Origin: Microcoleus sp. FACHB-68
Lineage (GTDB): Bacteria > Cyanobacteriota > Cyanobacteriia > Cyanobacteriales > Oscillatoriaceae
Length of the DNA stretch: 64,000 nt
Assembly (NCBI RefSeq): GCF_014695715.1
Contig: NZ_JACJOT010000013.1
Coordinates: 248,001-312,000, forward strand
Direction: 5' to 3'
Below the pieces are notes generated by a model, which saw only the letters and a program-made list of their open reading frames with translations, had not been told where the DNA came from and searched no databases. This document shows positions 1 to 10,072 of this stretch, in pieces. The position numbers were made by a program, and so were the translations under genes. The number at the start of each line of letters is the position of its first letter. Within the stretch, counting starts at the first letter, position 1.

Positions 1-3000
1 TTGAGAATTTCTAGGTCTGTCACTGCAAGGGTATCGGTAGCAACTTGTTCAGCGGTTACGCCTTCGAGAGTGCTGGCGATCGCAGCAGCGAAGGTTTCGC
101 GAATGTAGCCGGTATCAACCGACCCTTCCAAGCTCAAACCGAGTTCCGTAGCGCCGTTGAGCATGAACTCGCGAATTTGCTTAACATCGAGTTCAGCAAC
201 ATCTTTGACCCCGTACTCCACCTTCAGCGCATCGGCATTTGCCTGTACCGCGATAAAGGCTTCGTAATCGAAGGCTGACAGGCTGCTGACTGTGAAACCG
301 ACTTCCTGGGACTTCTCGCTGTACACATACTCAAGCAATTTAGCTTCGCTCAAGGTCGCGACTACTTCACCGGCTGCGGTGGTGAGGCTCTCTTGCTGGG
401 CCATGTAGCGCACGTAGCTGCTGTCAACATACTCGCCCAACCCGCCATACTTGTACTCGAAGACCAGATTTGCACTCAGACTCGCAACCTCAGTCACATC
501 AATCTTGAAGAAGTTAGCAATTGCAGCTTGCTCGGTGGTCTTGATCTCGGTGACGATTTCTTGATCCAAGAAGGTGTCGAGCTTCAGCCCTTTCTTCAAG
601 CCCTGGCCCTTCATGAAGGCGACGATTTGACCTTGACTGACTTCTTCGATGGTGGTAACACCGTAAGCTTCTAACAGCGCAGTCCTGTTGGCTTCGACAG
701 CAGCGTATCCTTTGACGTTGAAGGCAGACAACTTCTTAACACCTGGTGCCCATCCTTCGCCGTGTGCGTGCAGTTTGATTTCAAAGTCATTGAGGTCTTT
801 GACCAGTTTGCCGTCGGCAGTTTGTTCCGCACCATATTTCATGCGATAGAACTTGGTGTCGATGTATTCGCCACCGTCACCCAAGAAGAAGCGGGCGATC
901 TTGTTCGCATCGAGGGTTGCAATGGCTGCGTCGTCGGTCAAGCCGAAGGCGTTTTTAATTTGAACTTTGAACTTGGCGGTGTAGAAGTCGGTATCGACGT
1001 AGTCCTTGATGTCGAGCTTGAGTTTAAAGGCTTCTTTGCCAATAAATTCTTTGATTTTCGTCTCGCCAATCTTTTCGAGTTCTGCGTCATCAACGGTCTC
1101 GCTGCCAAAGAAGTGCAATTTCAATTTGACTTTGATATCTGCATCTTGGAGCATGCCCTTGAAGTCGATCTCGCTCAAGCCAAATGTTTTGTCTGAGGCC
1201 AGTTGCAGCATACAAGCCTCGATGTCTTTCACATCAATGGTTTGCGCTGTGATGGCCGCTTTGATCTTGACAACGAGTTCCTCAGGGCTGAGGGCTTCGA
1301 TCTGGGTGTCGTCTAGAGCCAGTTCTGTTGCAAAGAACTTGGCGATTGTGAGGGTGTATTTAGACAGACCATACTCAATATTGATGACGGGAGCAGCCTC
1401 GTTCACCGCATATTGAATAAGTAGGTCGTTTGTGAAGGTGGCGCTGTCTTGAACCTCTGCTGTTGTGATGCCAAACTCTTCGGTGGCGTACTCGGACAAC
1501 TCCTTGAGGTTTATCACCTTGGCTGCTTTGACATCAAAGAAGGCCGACAGTTCCAATCCCATTGTTGCGCCTTCGCCAACGGTGCAGTATTCAAACAAAG
1601 CTTTGTAGTCTACTGAACCATCGATTTTGGTGAATTGGGTTTCGAGTTCGGGGTTCTTGGCTAAGACGAACTCAAAGCTAAATAGCGTGGTTGGACTTTC
1701 GCCGACTTCGATCAGCGCGTTGGTGGCTTGCTCTTGGGTGAAGGCTTCGATCTGGGCGCTGGTGTAACCGGCTTCTACGAGTTTGGCAATAACTTCAGCA
1801 CTTTCAAGCTTGATGGTAATGGTGGCGCTTTCTACGAAAGGCGCTGGGTCTAAACTTTCCGCATCTACGAAAGCTTGGACTTCTGCAATTTGTGCTGCAG
1901 TCAGGGTGCCCGAGAAGTCAATGGCGGGGAACTGAGCTTGCAGTAGCGTGAGATGGGTCTTGATAACGAAGTCGATGTTGAACACCGGGCTTCCTCCGGG
2001 GCCGGGTTCGCCGCCGGGTTCGCCGCCGGGTTCGCCGCCGGGTTCGCCGCCGGGTTCGCCGCCTGGAGTGCCGCCTGGAGTGCCGGTTGGCGGGACGAAA
2101 ACGGGAGCACCGCCGCCTGAGCCGCCGCCAACAACTGAATCGGTGCCTTCGCCGCCGTTGATGGTGTCGGAGCCTTCGCCGCCGTTCATGGTGTCGTTGG
2201 GTTCACCGCCGTTCACGCTGTCATTGCCTTGGCCGCCGTTCACGCTGTCATTGCCGGTGCCACCATCAACCATGTCGTTGCCTTCGCCGCCGGCCATGTC
2301 GTTGCCTTCGCCGCCGGCCATGTCGTTGCCTTCGCCGCCGGCCAAGTCGTTGCCTTCGCCGCCGGCGAGACCTTCAGCGGGGGGTTCGCTGATAAAGTAG
2401 CCGATGTCAACTTTATCGGAGGGGCTGATGCCTGCCTGCAAACCAGCGCCGGCCATGAATTCGACAACTTGCGCGTAGCTGATTTCTTCGAGTGATGCCA
2501 CACCAAAGAATTTGATCAGGACTTCAGCGTTGGTGGCTTTGTAGCCGTTAACATCGATGAGTGAGGAGAAGGAACGCTCTTCGTTAATGCCGTACTGGAA
2601 GAAGTGCATCACTGCTTCCTTGTAGCTCATCCCGGCTAGGTCTGAGTGAGCTGTCAGGTAGAATTTGACATCAAAGACTGCCGAGAAGGAACGCCCTTCT
2701 TCAACGCCGTATTGAATCAGGTGTTGCAGTGCTTGCTTAGCACTCATCCCGTACAAATCTTTGTTTTCTTGCCGGTAGTAATTGAGGTCGCAGAAAGCAG
2801 AGAACTGGCGGTTCTCATCGAATCCATATTCGACTAGGTGTTGCAGTGCTTCTTTGGTGCTCTTACCGCTTAGGTCTTTGTTGGTTTGCTTGTAGAAATC
2901 AAGGCTGACGAATGCGGAGAACTCACGATTTTCTTCAAGTCCGTGTTCGACCAGGTGTTGCAGAGCTTCTTTGTTGCTCTTGCCGGTTAAATCTGCGTTA

Positions 3001-3620
3001 ACTTCCTTGTAGTAGTTAATGTCTACCACTGCCGAGAATGTGCGATTTTCTTCCATCATCCCGTGATTGAGGAAGTGAACCGTTAAGTCTGCATCGCTCA
3101 TGCCCTCTAAGTCTTCGTTGCAATCACGATAGACGTCTACATCAAAAATGCCGAATATTGTAGAAAATTTGCCTGGGCCATTAATGTAATCGAGGATTTG
3201 GCTGTCAGTGAGGTCTTCCACGCTGTCTACCCCGAATTCCAAAGTTAATTGGGCGGAGTATTCAATGCGAAGGTAGTTGATTTTGATGATATCGATGGAA
3301 CTGACATTGTCTGTATTGCCATCAGTGGGCTGAGTTATTCCGCCGCCGCTCATGCCGCCGCTCATGCCGCCGCTACCACCGCCACCGGACAGTTTGCCGG
3401 TGTCGCCTTTCATATTGCCGCTGCCACCAGACATTTGGACTACGCTGCCGCCACTATTGCTGCTGTTGCCGCTGTTGCCGCCGCCATTTTTGTTCTTGCG
3501 ATTAACACCACGAATGTTGGGGCTGCTATTGTTGCTGCGGAACTTTCTGTTGGGAGATGTCGATTCTTCGCTGGTGATTTCTGACTGATTGTTTTCGAGT
3601 TCGAGTGAATCCGTAGCCAT
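1..3620 (-). CDS. Giant RTX-like repeat protein, C-terminus beyond the window
   Basis: The reading frame is open for about 1206 codons from an ATG at 3620 to the left edge, so the 3' end is missing. Residues 1-115 are low-complexity Asn/Gly/Ser/Met-rich sequence with GGMSGGMSGGG-type runs, and there is no signal peptide. Residues about 170-353 hold five to six imperfect 38-39-residue modules built around FSAxxDxxYYxxxNxDLxGxS and EALQHLxxxGxxExR. Residues about 409-500 are nonapeptide-like GGEGND and GGxGNDS repeats typical of hemolysin-type calcium-binding (RTX) proteins. Residues about 510-543 form a PGGE tandem linker. The remainder contains further diverged modules such as FFLGDGGEYIDTKFY and YGGLGEYVDSSYV. 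RTX repeats bind calcium and usually mark type I secretion substrates. Secretion or surface location is therefore inferred; no function is assigned. No exporter lies next to it in the window. Confidence 0.85.
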   Translation of the reverse strand, partial: MATDSLELENNQSEITSEESTSPNRKFRSNNSSPNIRGVNRKNKNGGGNSGNSSNSGGSVVQMSGGSGNMKGDTGKLSGGGGSGGMSGGMSGGGITQPTDGNTDNVSSIDIIKINYLRIEYSAQLTLEFGVDSVEDLTDSQILDYINGPGKFSTIFGIFDVDVYRDCNEDLEGMSDADLTVHFLNHGMMEENRTFSAVVDINYYKEVNADLTGKSNKEALQHLVEHGLEENREFSAFVSLDFYKQTNKDLSGKSTKEALQHLVEYGFDENRQFSAFCDLNYYRQENKDLYGMSAKQALQHLIQYGVEEGRSFSAVFDVKFYLTAHSDLAGMSYKEAVMHFFQYGINEERSFSSLIDVNGYKATNAEVLIKFFGVASLEEISYAQVVEFMAGAGLQAGISPSDKVDIGYFISEPPAEGLAGGEGNDLAGGEGNDMAGGEGNDMAGGEGNDMVDGGTGNDSVNGGQGNDSVNGGEPNDTMNGGEGSDTINGGEGTDSVVGGGSGGGAPVFVPPTGTPGGTPGGEPGGEPGGEPGGEPGGEPGPGGSPVFNIDFVIKTHLTLLQAQFPAIDFSGTLTAAQIAEVQAFVDAESLDPAPFVESATITIKLESAEVIAKLVEAGYTSAQIEAFTQEQATNALIEVGESPTTLFSFEFVLAKNPELETQFTKIDGSVDYKALFEYCTVGEGATMGLELSAFFDVKAAKVINLKELSEYATEEFGITTAEVQDSATFTNDLLIQYAVNEAAPVINIEYGLSKYTLTIAKFFATELALDDTQIEALSPEELVVKIKAAITAQTIDVKDIEACMLQLASDKTFGLSEIDFKGMLQDADIKVKLKLHFFGSETVDDAELEKIGETKIKEFIGKEAFKLKLDIKDYVDTDFYTAKFKVQIKNAFGLTDDAAIATLDANKIARFFLGDGGEYIDTKFYRMKYGAEQTADGKLVKDLNDFEIKLHAHGEGWAPGVKKLSAFNVKGYAAVEANRTALLEAYGVTTIEEVSQGQIVAFMKGQGLKKGLKLDTFLDQEIVTEIKTTEQAAIANFFKIDVTEVASLSANLVFEYKYGGLGEYVDSSYVRYMAQQESLTTAAGEVVATLSEAKLLEYVYSEKSQEVGFTVSSLSAFDYEAFIAVQANADALKVEYGVKDVAELDVKQIREFMLNGATELGLSLEGSVDTGYIRETFAAAIASTLEGVTAEQVATDTLAVTDLEIL

Positions 3621-4888
3621 ATAAAACCTCTGGTGATAGTAGAGAAACAGTTATCTTGGAGTCCAAGATGTTGCGAGTGCTTGAGTCACGTTATCTAAGT
3701 TGCATTTACCCAATTCGGTAGCTTCTGCAACGATACTTTTACATTCCCTTTAGGTGCTTACACAGTTGAAGCACACTTTTTATCCTTTAAAAAAGCTGCT
3801 CAAGATGCTAACTTCACTAAATTACATTTCCCAAGTTTTGATGCACCAAAAGCAACTGCTCTCACGATCACTAAATAAGAGTGTTGTGATCATTTATGCC
3901 GCTTAACAATTATTTTGCTTATCGGACACAAGCAGTTTTTTATTTCTTTCCCTGTTATTTATATTATCCTACTTTTTCTATCTGGCAAGATGTTTTTTAT
4001 GGTTTTTGGATAAATTTTTAAAAGTTCAGTAATATCACTAATTAAAGATTTGATTAAATTTATAAATTAATTTAAGAGCTATTTCTTTTATTGAAATGTC
4101 ATCAGGGAATTTACGGAAAAGGCTTAAATATAAATATAAAATAAGCAAGTCATTCCAAAATTAAAAACTTCAAAAAACAGTACCCAAACGCAAGATTATG
4201 CGTCTGCCAAAATTGGGAACTTCAGACATTAGAGACAATCTTGTCAAGTCTGAGTTGGACTGATAATTTGAAGTTTATTTTGATTAATACGCGAGAATCT
4301 GTAAAAGATTTCTAGCAGCATAAAAATTTTGACTGGTTTGACAACTTAATAGTTCCCAGATGGCGGCGGATTCTAACGTTGAGCTGCTCTATTTGCGAAC
4401 GCACTGCCGGCTTCAGCTATTAATTGTTCGTGTGATTTAAGCCGGCAGTCTAAACGGAAGCTAACAGACTTAAGAAAAAAATAATTACTAGATAAGGTCT
4501 ATTTTTTGAATCATCCTAAAGATAGATTTTGTTTTTTAAACAAAAATACTTGACTTATCAGTCGCTTTGAGATTCACATCCCTACATAAATCTCTAGGTG
4601 GTAAATGTCGGGTTTTTCAAAGAGCTTTCTTGCAATTCATTAATGTCTTACGCTTCCACTCTGGACAAAAGCGGACATTCATTTCGTCACTACAGTCGCT
4701 AGCAAAATTTTCACACTACACTCTCACATCTCAAGGTCTTCATCAAAGTCTGAAAAATCTTTTTGGCGTGCGCCTCTTGTTCTGTTATATTCCACTCAAA
4801 ACTCAGGACAATTGGGCTAAATCGCTGTTTATACTTTTAACGCCGGCACAGCGAACGTCCCCGACGAAATGTAATTGGGTGTAGTATG

Positions 4889-4969
4889 AATCAAACGAAT
4901 CGGGTTCGGTCAGCTTGAGAATCGTTGAGAATTGCTGCGTGTGTTGTTGAGATGGCCATTCGTTTGATT
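4889..4969. repeat. 12-bp perfect inverted repeat, 57-nt spacer
   Basis: AATCAAACGAAT at 4889-4900 is matched exactly by ATTCGTTTGATT at 4958-4969. It overlaps the 3' end of the minus-strand coding remnant. It may be a transposon-end relic or an RNA stem; neither is proven. Confidence 0.5.
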
Positions 4970-5087
4970 TCATCGGGGGTGACTGCTCCGATCTTTAATA
5001 AAGCTGCAAGATGGCTTTGAGATGCCGGCAGTGTCTGAGTGCGATTAGCTGAGGGTTTAGCTTTTCGCTTGAAAAAAGCGGGTTTTC
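4899..5087 (-). pseudogene. Possible small gene or gene remnant, unrecognised
   Basis: On the minus strand a stop-free frame of about 63 codons follows a TGA and ends with TGA at 4899-4901. It reads through KRKAKPSANRTQ, SHLAALLKIGAVTPDEIKRM and ends ILNDSQADRTRFV. The composition looks protein-like (charged helix, Ala/Leu-rich), but the only ATG (at MAIST) would leave 22 residues, and no good upstream start or Shine-Dalgarno sequence is visible. The tail overlaps the 12-bp inverted repeat. It may be the 3' remnant of a lost gene. I do not recognise the family. Confidence 0.3.
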
Positions 5088-5197
5088 AGACATCCTGAAC
5101 ATTTAGGACATAAAGACTTACCGCTTTGTTCCGGAAAATCCTTTTAAGTGTCGGATATCCTCTAGAATTTGGGTTGTGTGCGCGGGGAAATCATAAT

Positions 5198-5587
5198 ATG
5201 GCATTTGAACAGTACGAATTCACCGGCAGCCAGAACGAGCTGATTCGGGATCTGGCTAAGAAAATGCGCTTTGTGAGCTACTTCCTGATCGGGGTGGGAG
5301 TCTTGTCTGCCATTGCCGGCTTACTGACGGTGTTACGAGGGGGAGGCGGCAGTATCATCAACGGCATTGTTTACATCGTCATTGGCATCTGGACAACCAG
5401 TGCAGCCTCTTCTTTTCAAAAAATTGTGGATACTCAGGGAAATGATATCGAGAACTTAATGCTTTCCCTGGGAGAGTTGAGGAAACTTTATACTTTCCAA
5501 TACTGGCTTTTAATTATTGCCCTTGTTTTTCTGGCACTTGTATTTGTGCTGGCTTTGCTAGGAGGGTTAACTGGAGCCGGCACCTAA
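5198..5587 (+). CDS. Small three-helix membrane protein, unknown function
   Basis: The protein has 129 residues, beginning MAFEQYEFTG. An earlier in-frame start exists at 5126, but the ATG at 5198 follows a purine-rich GGGGAAA stretch and gives a normal cytosolic N-terminus, so I prefer it. A polar segment of about 25 residues (QNELIRDLAKKM) precedes hydrophobic helices at about 27-48 and 55-72. A soluble stretch with FQKIVDTQGNDIENLMLSLGEL follows, and a final helix lies at about 100-125. I do not recognise a named family; it looks like a small inner- or thylakoid-membrane protein of cyanobacteria. It stands alone and converges on gcvP, whose stop is 167 bp away. Confidence 0.75.
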   Translation: MAFEQYEFTGSQNELIRDLAKKMRFVSYFLIGVGVLSAIAGLLTVLRGGGGSIINGIVYIVIGIWTTSAASSFQKIVDTQGNDIENLMLSLGELRKLYTFQYWLLIIALVFLALVFVLALLGGLTGAGT

Positions 5588-5753
5588 GCTAACCAGCATT
5601 AAACTTGCAGCTTTGTTACAAAGTGCGATTGGGATAAAAGCTTAAAATTCAGCAAATAGAGAACTTTGAATGCAAAAATGAATAGTTAAGTTTAATGCTA
5701 ATTAGCTTAGACCGCCGGCATTTGATCGGGTGGGCAATGCCCACCCAACTTAT

Positions 5754-8699
5754 TTATGCCGGCGAGTATGCCTCCATTGGCAAACAAGAACAGACAAAAT
5801 TGCGATCACCAAAGGCATTGTCAATCCGCCCGACTGCCGGCCAGAATTTGTGTTCGCGAGTCCACGGAACCGGGAAAGCCGCTTGTTCGCGCTCATAAGA
5901 ATGGTTCCATTCCGCTACCATCAAGCTTTCTGCCGTGTGGGGCGCATTCTTGAGAACGTTATCTTCAGCATCCGCCTGACCGAGTTCAATTTCCTCGATT
6001 TCGTGGCGAATGGCTATCATCGCATCACAAAAACGGTCGAGTTCTTCCTTCGATTCACTTTCTGTGGGTTCTACCATCATGGTTCCCGCCACCGGCCAAG
6101 AAACGGTAGGCGCGTGGAAGCCATAATCCATCAAGCGTTTGGCGATGTCATCCACTTCAATACCGGCACTCTTTTTCAGAGATCGCAAATCCAAAATACA
6201 CTCATGGGCCACTAAGCCGGCTTTTCCTTTGTACAGCACAGGGTAGTAAGCTTCTAATCGGCGGGCAATGTAATTTGCATTCAGAATCGCCACCTTGGTT
6301 GCTTGCGTCAAGCCGGCAGCGCCCATCATTACAATGTACATCCATGAAATCGGCAAAATGCTAGCGCTTCCCCAAGGCGCAGCCGAAACCGCACCCACTG
6401 AAATTTGAGAATTTTCTCCATTCTTAATTCTCAATTCTTCGTGTTTAACAACCCCGTGTTGAGGTAGGAACGGCACCAGATGGGAGGCGACACCAATGGG
6501 ACCCATGCCAGGACCGCCGCCGCCGTGGGGGATACAGAAAGTCTTGTGCAAGTTTAAGTGACAGACATCTGCGCCAAAATCTCCTGGCCGGCATAACCCG
6601 ACTTGAGCGTTCATATTCGCCCCGTCCATATAAACTTGGCCGCCTTGGGCGTGGACAACCTCGCAGATTTCCTTAATTTGCTCCTCGAATACGCCGTGAG
6701 TCGAGGGATAAGTCACCATCAGGGCGGCAAGTTCTTTGCTGTGCTTTTGTGCCTTATCCTTGAGATCGTCGAGGTCAACGTTGCCTTGAGTGTCACAGGC
6801 AACCGGCACAACTTTCATGCCGCACATGACTGCACTCGCTGGATTTGTCCCGTGGGCTGACTGGGGAATGAGACAGACATCCCGGTGTGCTTCTTGCCGT
6901 TGTTCGTGGTATTGACGAATCACCAACAGGCCGGCATATTCGCCTTGAGAACCGGCATTCGGTTGTAGGGAAACTCCCGCAAAGCCGGTGATTTCTGCTA
7001 ACCATCGCTCAAGTTGCCCGAACAAGATTTGATAACCTTGAGTTTGAGAACGTGGCGCAAAGGGATGAAGTTTGTTGAATTCTGGCCAACTCACCGGCAT
7101 CATTTCCGCTGTGGCGTTCAGCTTCATGGTGCACGAACCCAAGGGAATCATTGAGGTTGTCAGGGACAAGTCTTTTGCTTCTAACTGGTGTAGGTAGCGC
7201 AAAAGCTCGGTTTCCGAGTGATAGCGGTTGAAAACGGGGTGGGTGAGATAGCTACTGCTGCGGAGTTTAAGGCGTGGCCATTCTCCGCTGTGCAATAATT
7301 CTTCAACCGTGAAGGGGAGAGTTTCGCTGCCGGCGAAAATATGCCAGAGGTCAAGCAAGTCTGTGACTGTGGCGGTTTCGTCTAGGGAAATGCCGATGGT
7401 TGTAGCATCAATGGTACGCAGGTTAATTCGATTAACTTCAGCGGTTTGCAGAATCTCTTCCAGGGATTTTGACCCTAATTCTACCCGCAGTGTATCGAAG
7501 AAGGGTTCTGAACCGATGCTGTAGCCCAGACGTTTCAAGCCGACTGCCAGGATAGCAGTTAATTGATGAACTCTCTGGGCAATTCGTTGCAATCCTGTCG
7601 GCCCGTGGTAAACGGCATACATGGAAGCAATAACAGCTAGCAGCACTTGTGCAGTACAAATGTTACTGGTAGCTTTATCACGACGAATATGTTGTTCTCG
7701 TGTTTGCAAGGCTAAACGCAGCGCCGGCTTACCGTTGGCATCTTGGGAAACGCCGACGATTCGCCCTGGAACTTGCCGTTTATAAGCTTCTCGCGTGGCA
7801 AAATAGGCTGCGTGAGGTCCCCCATATCCGAGGGGAACTCCGAAGCGCTGGGTGCTTCCAACGGCAATATCTGCTCCAAATTCGCCGGGGGGTTGCAAGA
7901 TACAAAGACTTAAAATATCTGCCGCCACTGTCACCAAGGCACCGGCACTGTGGGCTTTTTCAACAAAAGGCCGGTAATCGTAAATTGCCCCATCACTGGC
8001 GGGATATTGCAGCAGCGCCCCAAAAATTGCTTGTTCAAAGTTAAACGTTTGGTGATCGCCGACAATGACTTCAATCCCCAGTGGTTTAGCGCGAGTTTGC
8101 ACAACTTCGATGGTTTGGGGATGGCAGTTTTGGGATACAAAGAAAGCTTTGGCTTTTGTTTTGCAGAAGCCATAGCTCATCGCCATCGCTTCTGCGGCGG
8201 CTGTGGCTTCATCCAGTAGAGACGCGTTGGCAATTTCCAAGCCGGTGAGGTCGATAATCATCGTCTGGAAATTCAGTAATGCTTCCAGACGCCCTTGGGC
8301 AATTTCCGCTTGATAAGGCGTGTAAGCGGTATACCAGCCGGGATTTTCTAGGATGTTGCGCCCGATAACCGGCGGGGTGATACAGTCGTAATAGCCCATG
8401 CCCGTGAATGAGCGGAACACCTGATTTTTTGAGGCAATCTGTTTCAATGTTGCCAAGGCTGCGTATTCGGTTTGCGCTTCCGGCAATTGCAGCGGTTGAG
8501 TCAACCTGATTACTTGGGGGACTGTTTTATCGATGAGGGTGTCAAGGGATGGCAGCCCTAGCACATCAAGCATTTGCTGAATTTCATCGGAATTAGGGCC
8601 AATGTGCCGATGAACAAATGTATCGGTCGGCGCAAGGTCAGGGTTCAGCAAACTTGATAAATTGGTCTCTGTGCTAGCTGTGGTATTCAAATTAGGCAT
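5754..8699 (-). CDS. gcvP: Glycine dehydrogenase (aminomethyl-transferring), P-protein
   Basis: The protein has 981 residues, the full length of the single-chain P-protein. It decarboxylates glycine with pyridoxal phosphate and passes the aminomethyl group to the lipoyl arm of GcvH, as part of photorespiratory glycine breakdown and one-carbon supply. The N-terminal half starts with [17 protein letters not shown] and contains [15 protein letters not shown]. The C-terminal half contains [15 protein letters not shown] and the cofactor site [16 protein letters not shown], with the Schiff-base lysine near residue 719. The start is an ATG at 8699. The gene lies 830 bp downstream of gcvH on the same strand with a terminator-like hairpin between them, so it is probably transcribed from its own promoter. 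Confidence 0.97.
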   Translation of the reverse strand: MPNLNTTASTETNLSSLLNPDLAPTDTFVHRHIGPNSDEIQQMLDVLGLPSLDTLIDKTVPQVIRLTQPLQLPEAQTEYAALATLKQIASKNQVFRSFTGMGYYDCITPPVIGRNILENPGWYTAYTPYQAEIAQGRLEALLNFQTMIIDLTGLEIANASLLDEATAAAEAMAMSYGFCKTKAKAFFVSQNCHPQTIEVVQTRAKPLGIEVIVGDHQTFNFEQAIFGALLQYPASDGAIYDYRPFVEKAHSAGALVTVAADILSLCILQPPGEFGADIAVGSTQRFGVPLGYGGPHAAYFATREAYKRQVPGRIVGVSQDANGKPALRLALQTREQHIRRDKATSNICTAQVLLAVIASMYAVYHGPTGLQRIAQRVHQLTAILAVGLKRLGYSIGSEPFFDTLRVELGSKSLEEILQTAEVNRINLRTIDATTIGISLDETATVTDLLDLWHIFAGSETLPFTVEELLHSGEWPRLKLRSSSYLTHPVFNRYHSETELLRYLHQLEAKDLSLTTSMIPLGSCTMKLNATAEMMPVSWPEFNKLHPFAPRSQTQGYQILFGQLERWLAEITGFAGVSLQPNAGSQGEYAGLLVIRQYHEQRQEAHRDVCLIPQSAHGTNPASAVMCGMKVVPVACDTQGNVDLDDLKDKAQKHSKELAALMVTYPSTHGVFEEQIKEICEVVHAQGGQVYMDGANMNAQVGLCRPGDFGADVCHLNLHKTFCIPHGGGGPGMGPIGVASHLVPFLPQHGVVKHEELRIKNGENSQISVGAVSAAPWGSASILPISWMYIVMMGAAGLTQATKVAILNANYIARRLEAYYPVLYKGKAGLVAHECILDLRSLKKSAGIEVDDIAKRLMDYGFHAPTVSWPVAGTMMVEPTESESKEELDRFCDAMIAIRHEIEEIELGQADAEDNVLKNAPHTAESLMVAEWNHSYEREQAAFPVPWTREHKFWPAVGRIDNAFGDRNFVCSCLPMEAYSPA

Positions 8700-8933
8700 A
8701 TAACTCTAACGGTTTAAGAATTTGACTGTGTGCGGCTTCCACCTTGATCCCGACTGGATATCCTATGGCAGGGTGTGGAACGTGAGGTTAACTTGCGCCG
8801 GCGGCTAATTTGTAAACAGTCTGTACCTCTACTTATTATTTTGCAACATAACTTAAAGTTTACAGGTAGCTCTGGGCATTCAGCGTACAGTCAGTAAGGT
8901 TTTCAGGCTGGGATTTTGGCTGTTATGGGGGAT

Positions 8934-8996
8934 TGGGCATGGGGCATTGGGCATGGGGCATGGGGCATGGGGCATGGGGCATGGGGCATGGGGCAA
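8934..8996. repeat. GGGGCAT heptamer tandem array
   Basis: There are eight consecutive heptamers, GGGGCAT with TGGGCAT variants, plus a partial ninth. The array is followed directly by CAAGGCTTCGCCAACCTAAAGG. The same two elements occur together again at 13221-13311. It is G-rich on one strand and may be prone to slippage. Confidence 0.9.
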
Positions 8997-9292
8997 GGCT
9001 TCGCCAACCTAAAGGTATGGGCATGGGAGAAGGACAGACAGTTTTTTTCGTTCGCAGCAATCAGAAAGTTATAGGCTCGTTAACTTACTTATAGGTAGCC
9101 CATTCAAAGGCACAGACTATCAGAAGGTCAAAAAATAATAGTTGCTTTATAGTTGCAATTAATAAGTTTTGTCAAAGTTAAAATCTAAACTATTTATAAG
9201 CTTTCATAACTTTGCGTTTATTTCACTAAACATAAAAATCGACCCGCTAAAATTGGGTGATTGCTTTGAGTTTGGAAGGATGCCGGAAAGAA

Positions 9293-9336
9293 AAATTGCC
9301 CTAGAAAGCTGATGAGGACGCTTTCCAGGGCAATTT
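9293..9336 (-). terminator. Rho-independent terminator downstream of gcvH
   Basis: A 17-bp stem (arms 9293-9309 and 9320-9336, one mismatch) encloses a 10-nt loop. Read on the minus strand it ends in a run of five T followed by CTTT. It lies about 190 nt after the gcvH stop codon. Confidence 0.8.
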
Positions 9337-9528
9337 AATAAGCTCACAATTCTTAGGCGCAGGTAAGGGTTCAATCGGAAAATAGAAAACCCCTGATTTC
9401 ACTTTGTTTGACAACTTGCTTGCTCAGCCGCTGTGCGTCTAGCGCTGTTTTTAGAAGAGATTGAGAGCGAACCTTAAAAAAGAAATGATGAAACTTAACT
9501 GTTTTAACCTGGGGTTGGGGATTGCCGG

Positions 9529-9918
9529 CTAGTCTCCCTCTACCAAGCCGCGATACTCATCCGATGACATCGCCTCATCTAGCTCATCCGCATCGTCAAT
9601 GCGAAGCTTGAGCAGCCAGCCTTCTCCATAGGGATCGTCTCCCACTTGTTCCGGTGCCTCAATCACTTCGGCATTGCGTTCCACGACGGTGCCGGAAATT
9701 GGGGATTTGAGGTCTTCAACCGCTTTCACTGACTCAATTGTTCCAAAAGTATCGCCCTTTCGCAAAGCTTCGCCAATTTCTGGCAGTTCCAGAAACACGA
9801 TGTCTCCGAGCTGATCGACGGCAAAGGCACTGATGCCAACGGTGGCAATTTCACCATCAAGCCGCACATACTCGTGGGTGTCGAGATACTTCAAATCGTC
9901 AGGATATTCCAAGCTCAT
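9529..9918 (-). CDS. gcvH: Glycine cleavage system H protein
   Basis: The protein has 129 residues, the usual length for the lipoyl carrier protein that shuttles the aminomethyl intermediate from P to T protein and is reoxidised by L protein. The beta-rich core opens with [15 protein letters not shown]. The lipoylation motif [19 protein letters not shown] places the modified lysine at residue 65. The tail [11 protein letters not shown] is typical. The start is an ATG at 9918. The gene is divergent from the alpha/beta hydrolase (about 150 bp between starts) and lies between gcvT and gcvP on the same strand, although the three are not contiguous. Confidence 0.97.
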   Translation of the reverse strand: MSLEYPDDLKYLDTHEYVRLDGEIATVGISAFAVDQLGDIVFLELPEIGEALRKGDTFGTIESVKAVEDLKSPISGTVVERNAEVIEAPEQVGDDPYGEGWLLKLRIDDADELDEAMSSDEYRGLVEGD

Positions 9919-10072
9919 GTTACTTCCTCACACAACATAGATAAAAGGATTCGCGCAACTGGCGGGTTCTCAGCTCAGGATTGCCGGTGCCCGGAATCTA
10001 GCCGGTTATAGCATTAAGTTACTCGTACAGATTATTCCTCAAACTTTCAATTCTGGGTATGTGGTGCTGCAA

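Larger units (their letters stand above)
3621..5197. other. Long AT-rich intergenic region
   Basis: About 1.6 kb separates the start of the giant repeat protein from the next confident gene. The first part (3621-4340) is very AT-rich, with no convincing coding potential, and must contain the promoter of the leftward giant gene. The second part contains scattered CCGGC motifs, an apparent minus-strand coding remnant (4899-5087) and a 12-bp inverted repeat (4889-4969). A plus-strand open frame at 4567-4884 has no Shine-Dalgarno sequence and no recognisable protein character, so I do not call it. Confidence 0.6.
8700..9528. other. gcvH-gcvP intergenic region with repeats and a terminator
   Basis: This 829-bp gap lies between gcvH and gcvP, both read leftward. 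It holds the upstream region of gcvP (8700-8900), a GGGGCAT heptamer array (8934-8996) and a dispersed AAGGCTTCGCCAACCTAAAGG element (8995 onward). AT-rich sequence follows, then a strong minus-strand terminator (9293-9336). I found no glycine-riboswitch core in it. Confidence 0.65.

Noticed and set aside
1948-2400. Plus-strand open frames rich in Pro/Ser (PPGSPPGSPP) over the giant repeat gene
   Set aside because: They are antisense readings of the PGGE and GGEGND coding repeats; the minus-strand frame is continuous through them.
4567-4884. 105-codon plus-strand frame
   Set aside because: It has no Shine-Dalgarno sequence, a composition unlike the neighbouring genes and no recognisable domain.
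8934-8996. Heptamer array as a possible CRISPR array
   Set aside because: The units are contiguous 7-mers with no spacers, and no cas genes are near.
8700-9292. Possible glycine riboswitch upstream of gcvP
   Set aside because: I could not find the conserved glycine-aptamer core segments in either orientation.
9301-9330. CTGATGAGGAC inside a stem resembling a hammerhead ribozyme core
   Set aside because: The surrounding sequence forms a simple terminator stem, and the GAAAC half of the catalytic core is missing.
9922-9936. ACTTCCTCACAC near gcvH as a Yfr1 small RNA motif
   Set aside because: It differs from the conserved Yfr1 core, lacks the flanking stem-loops and lies in the gcvH leader region.
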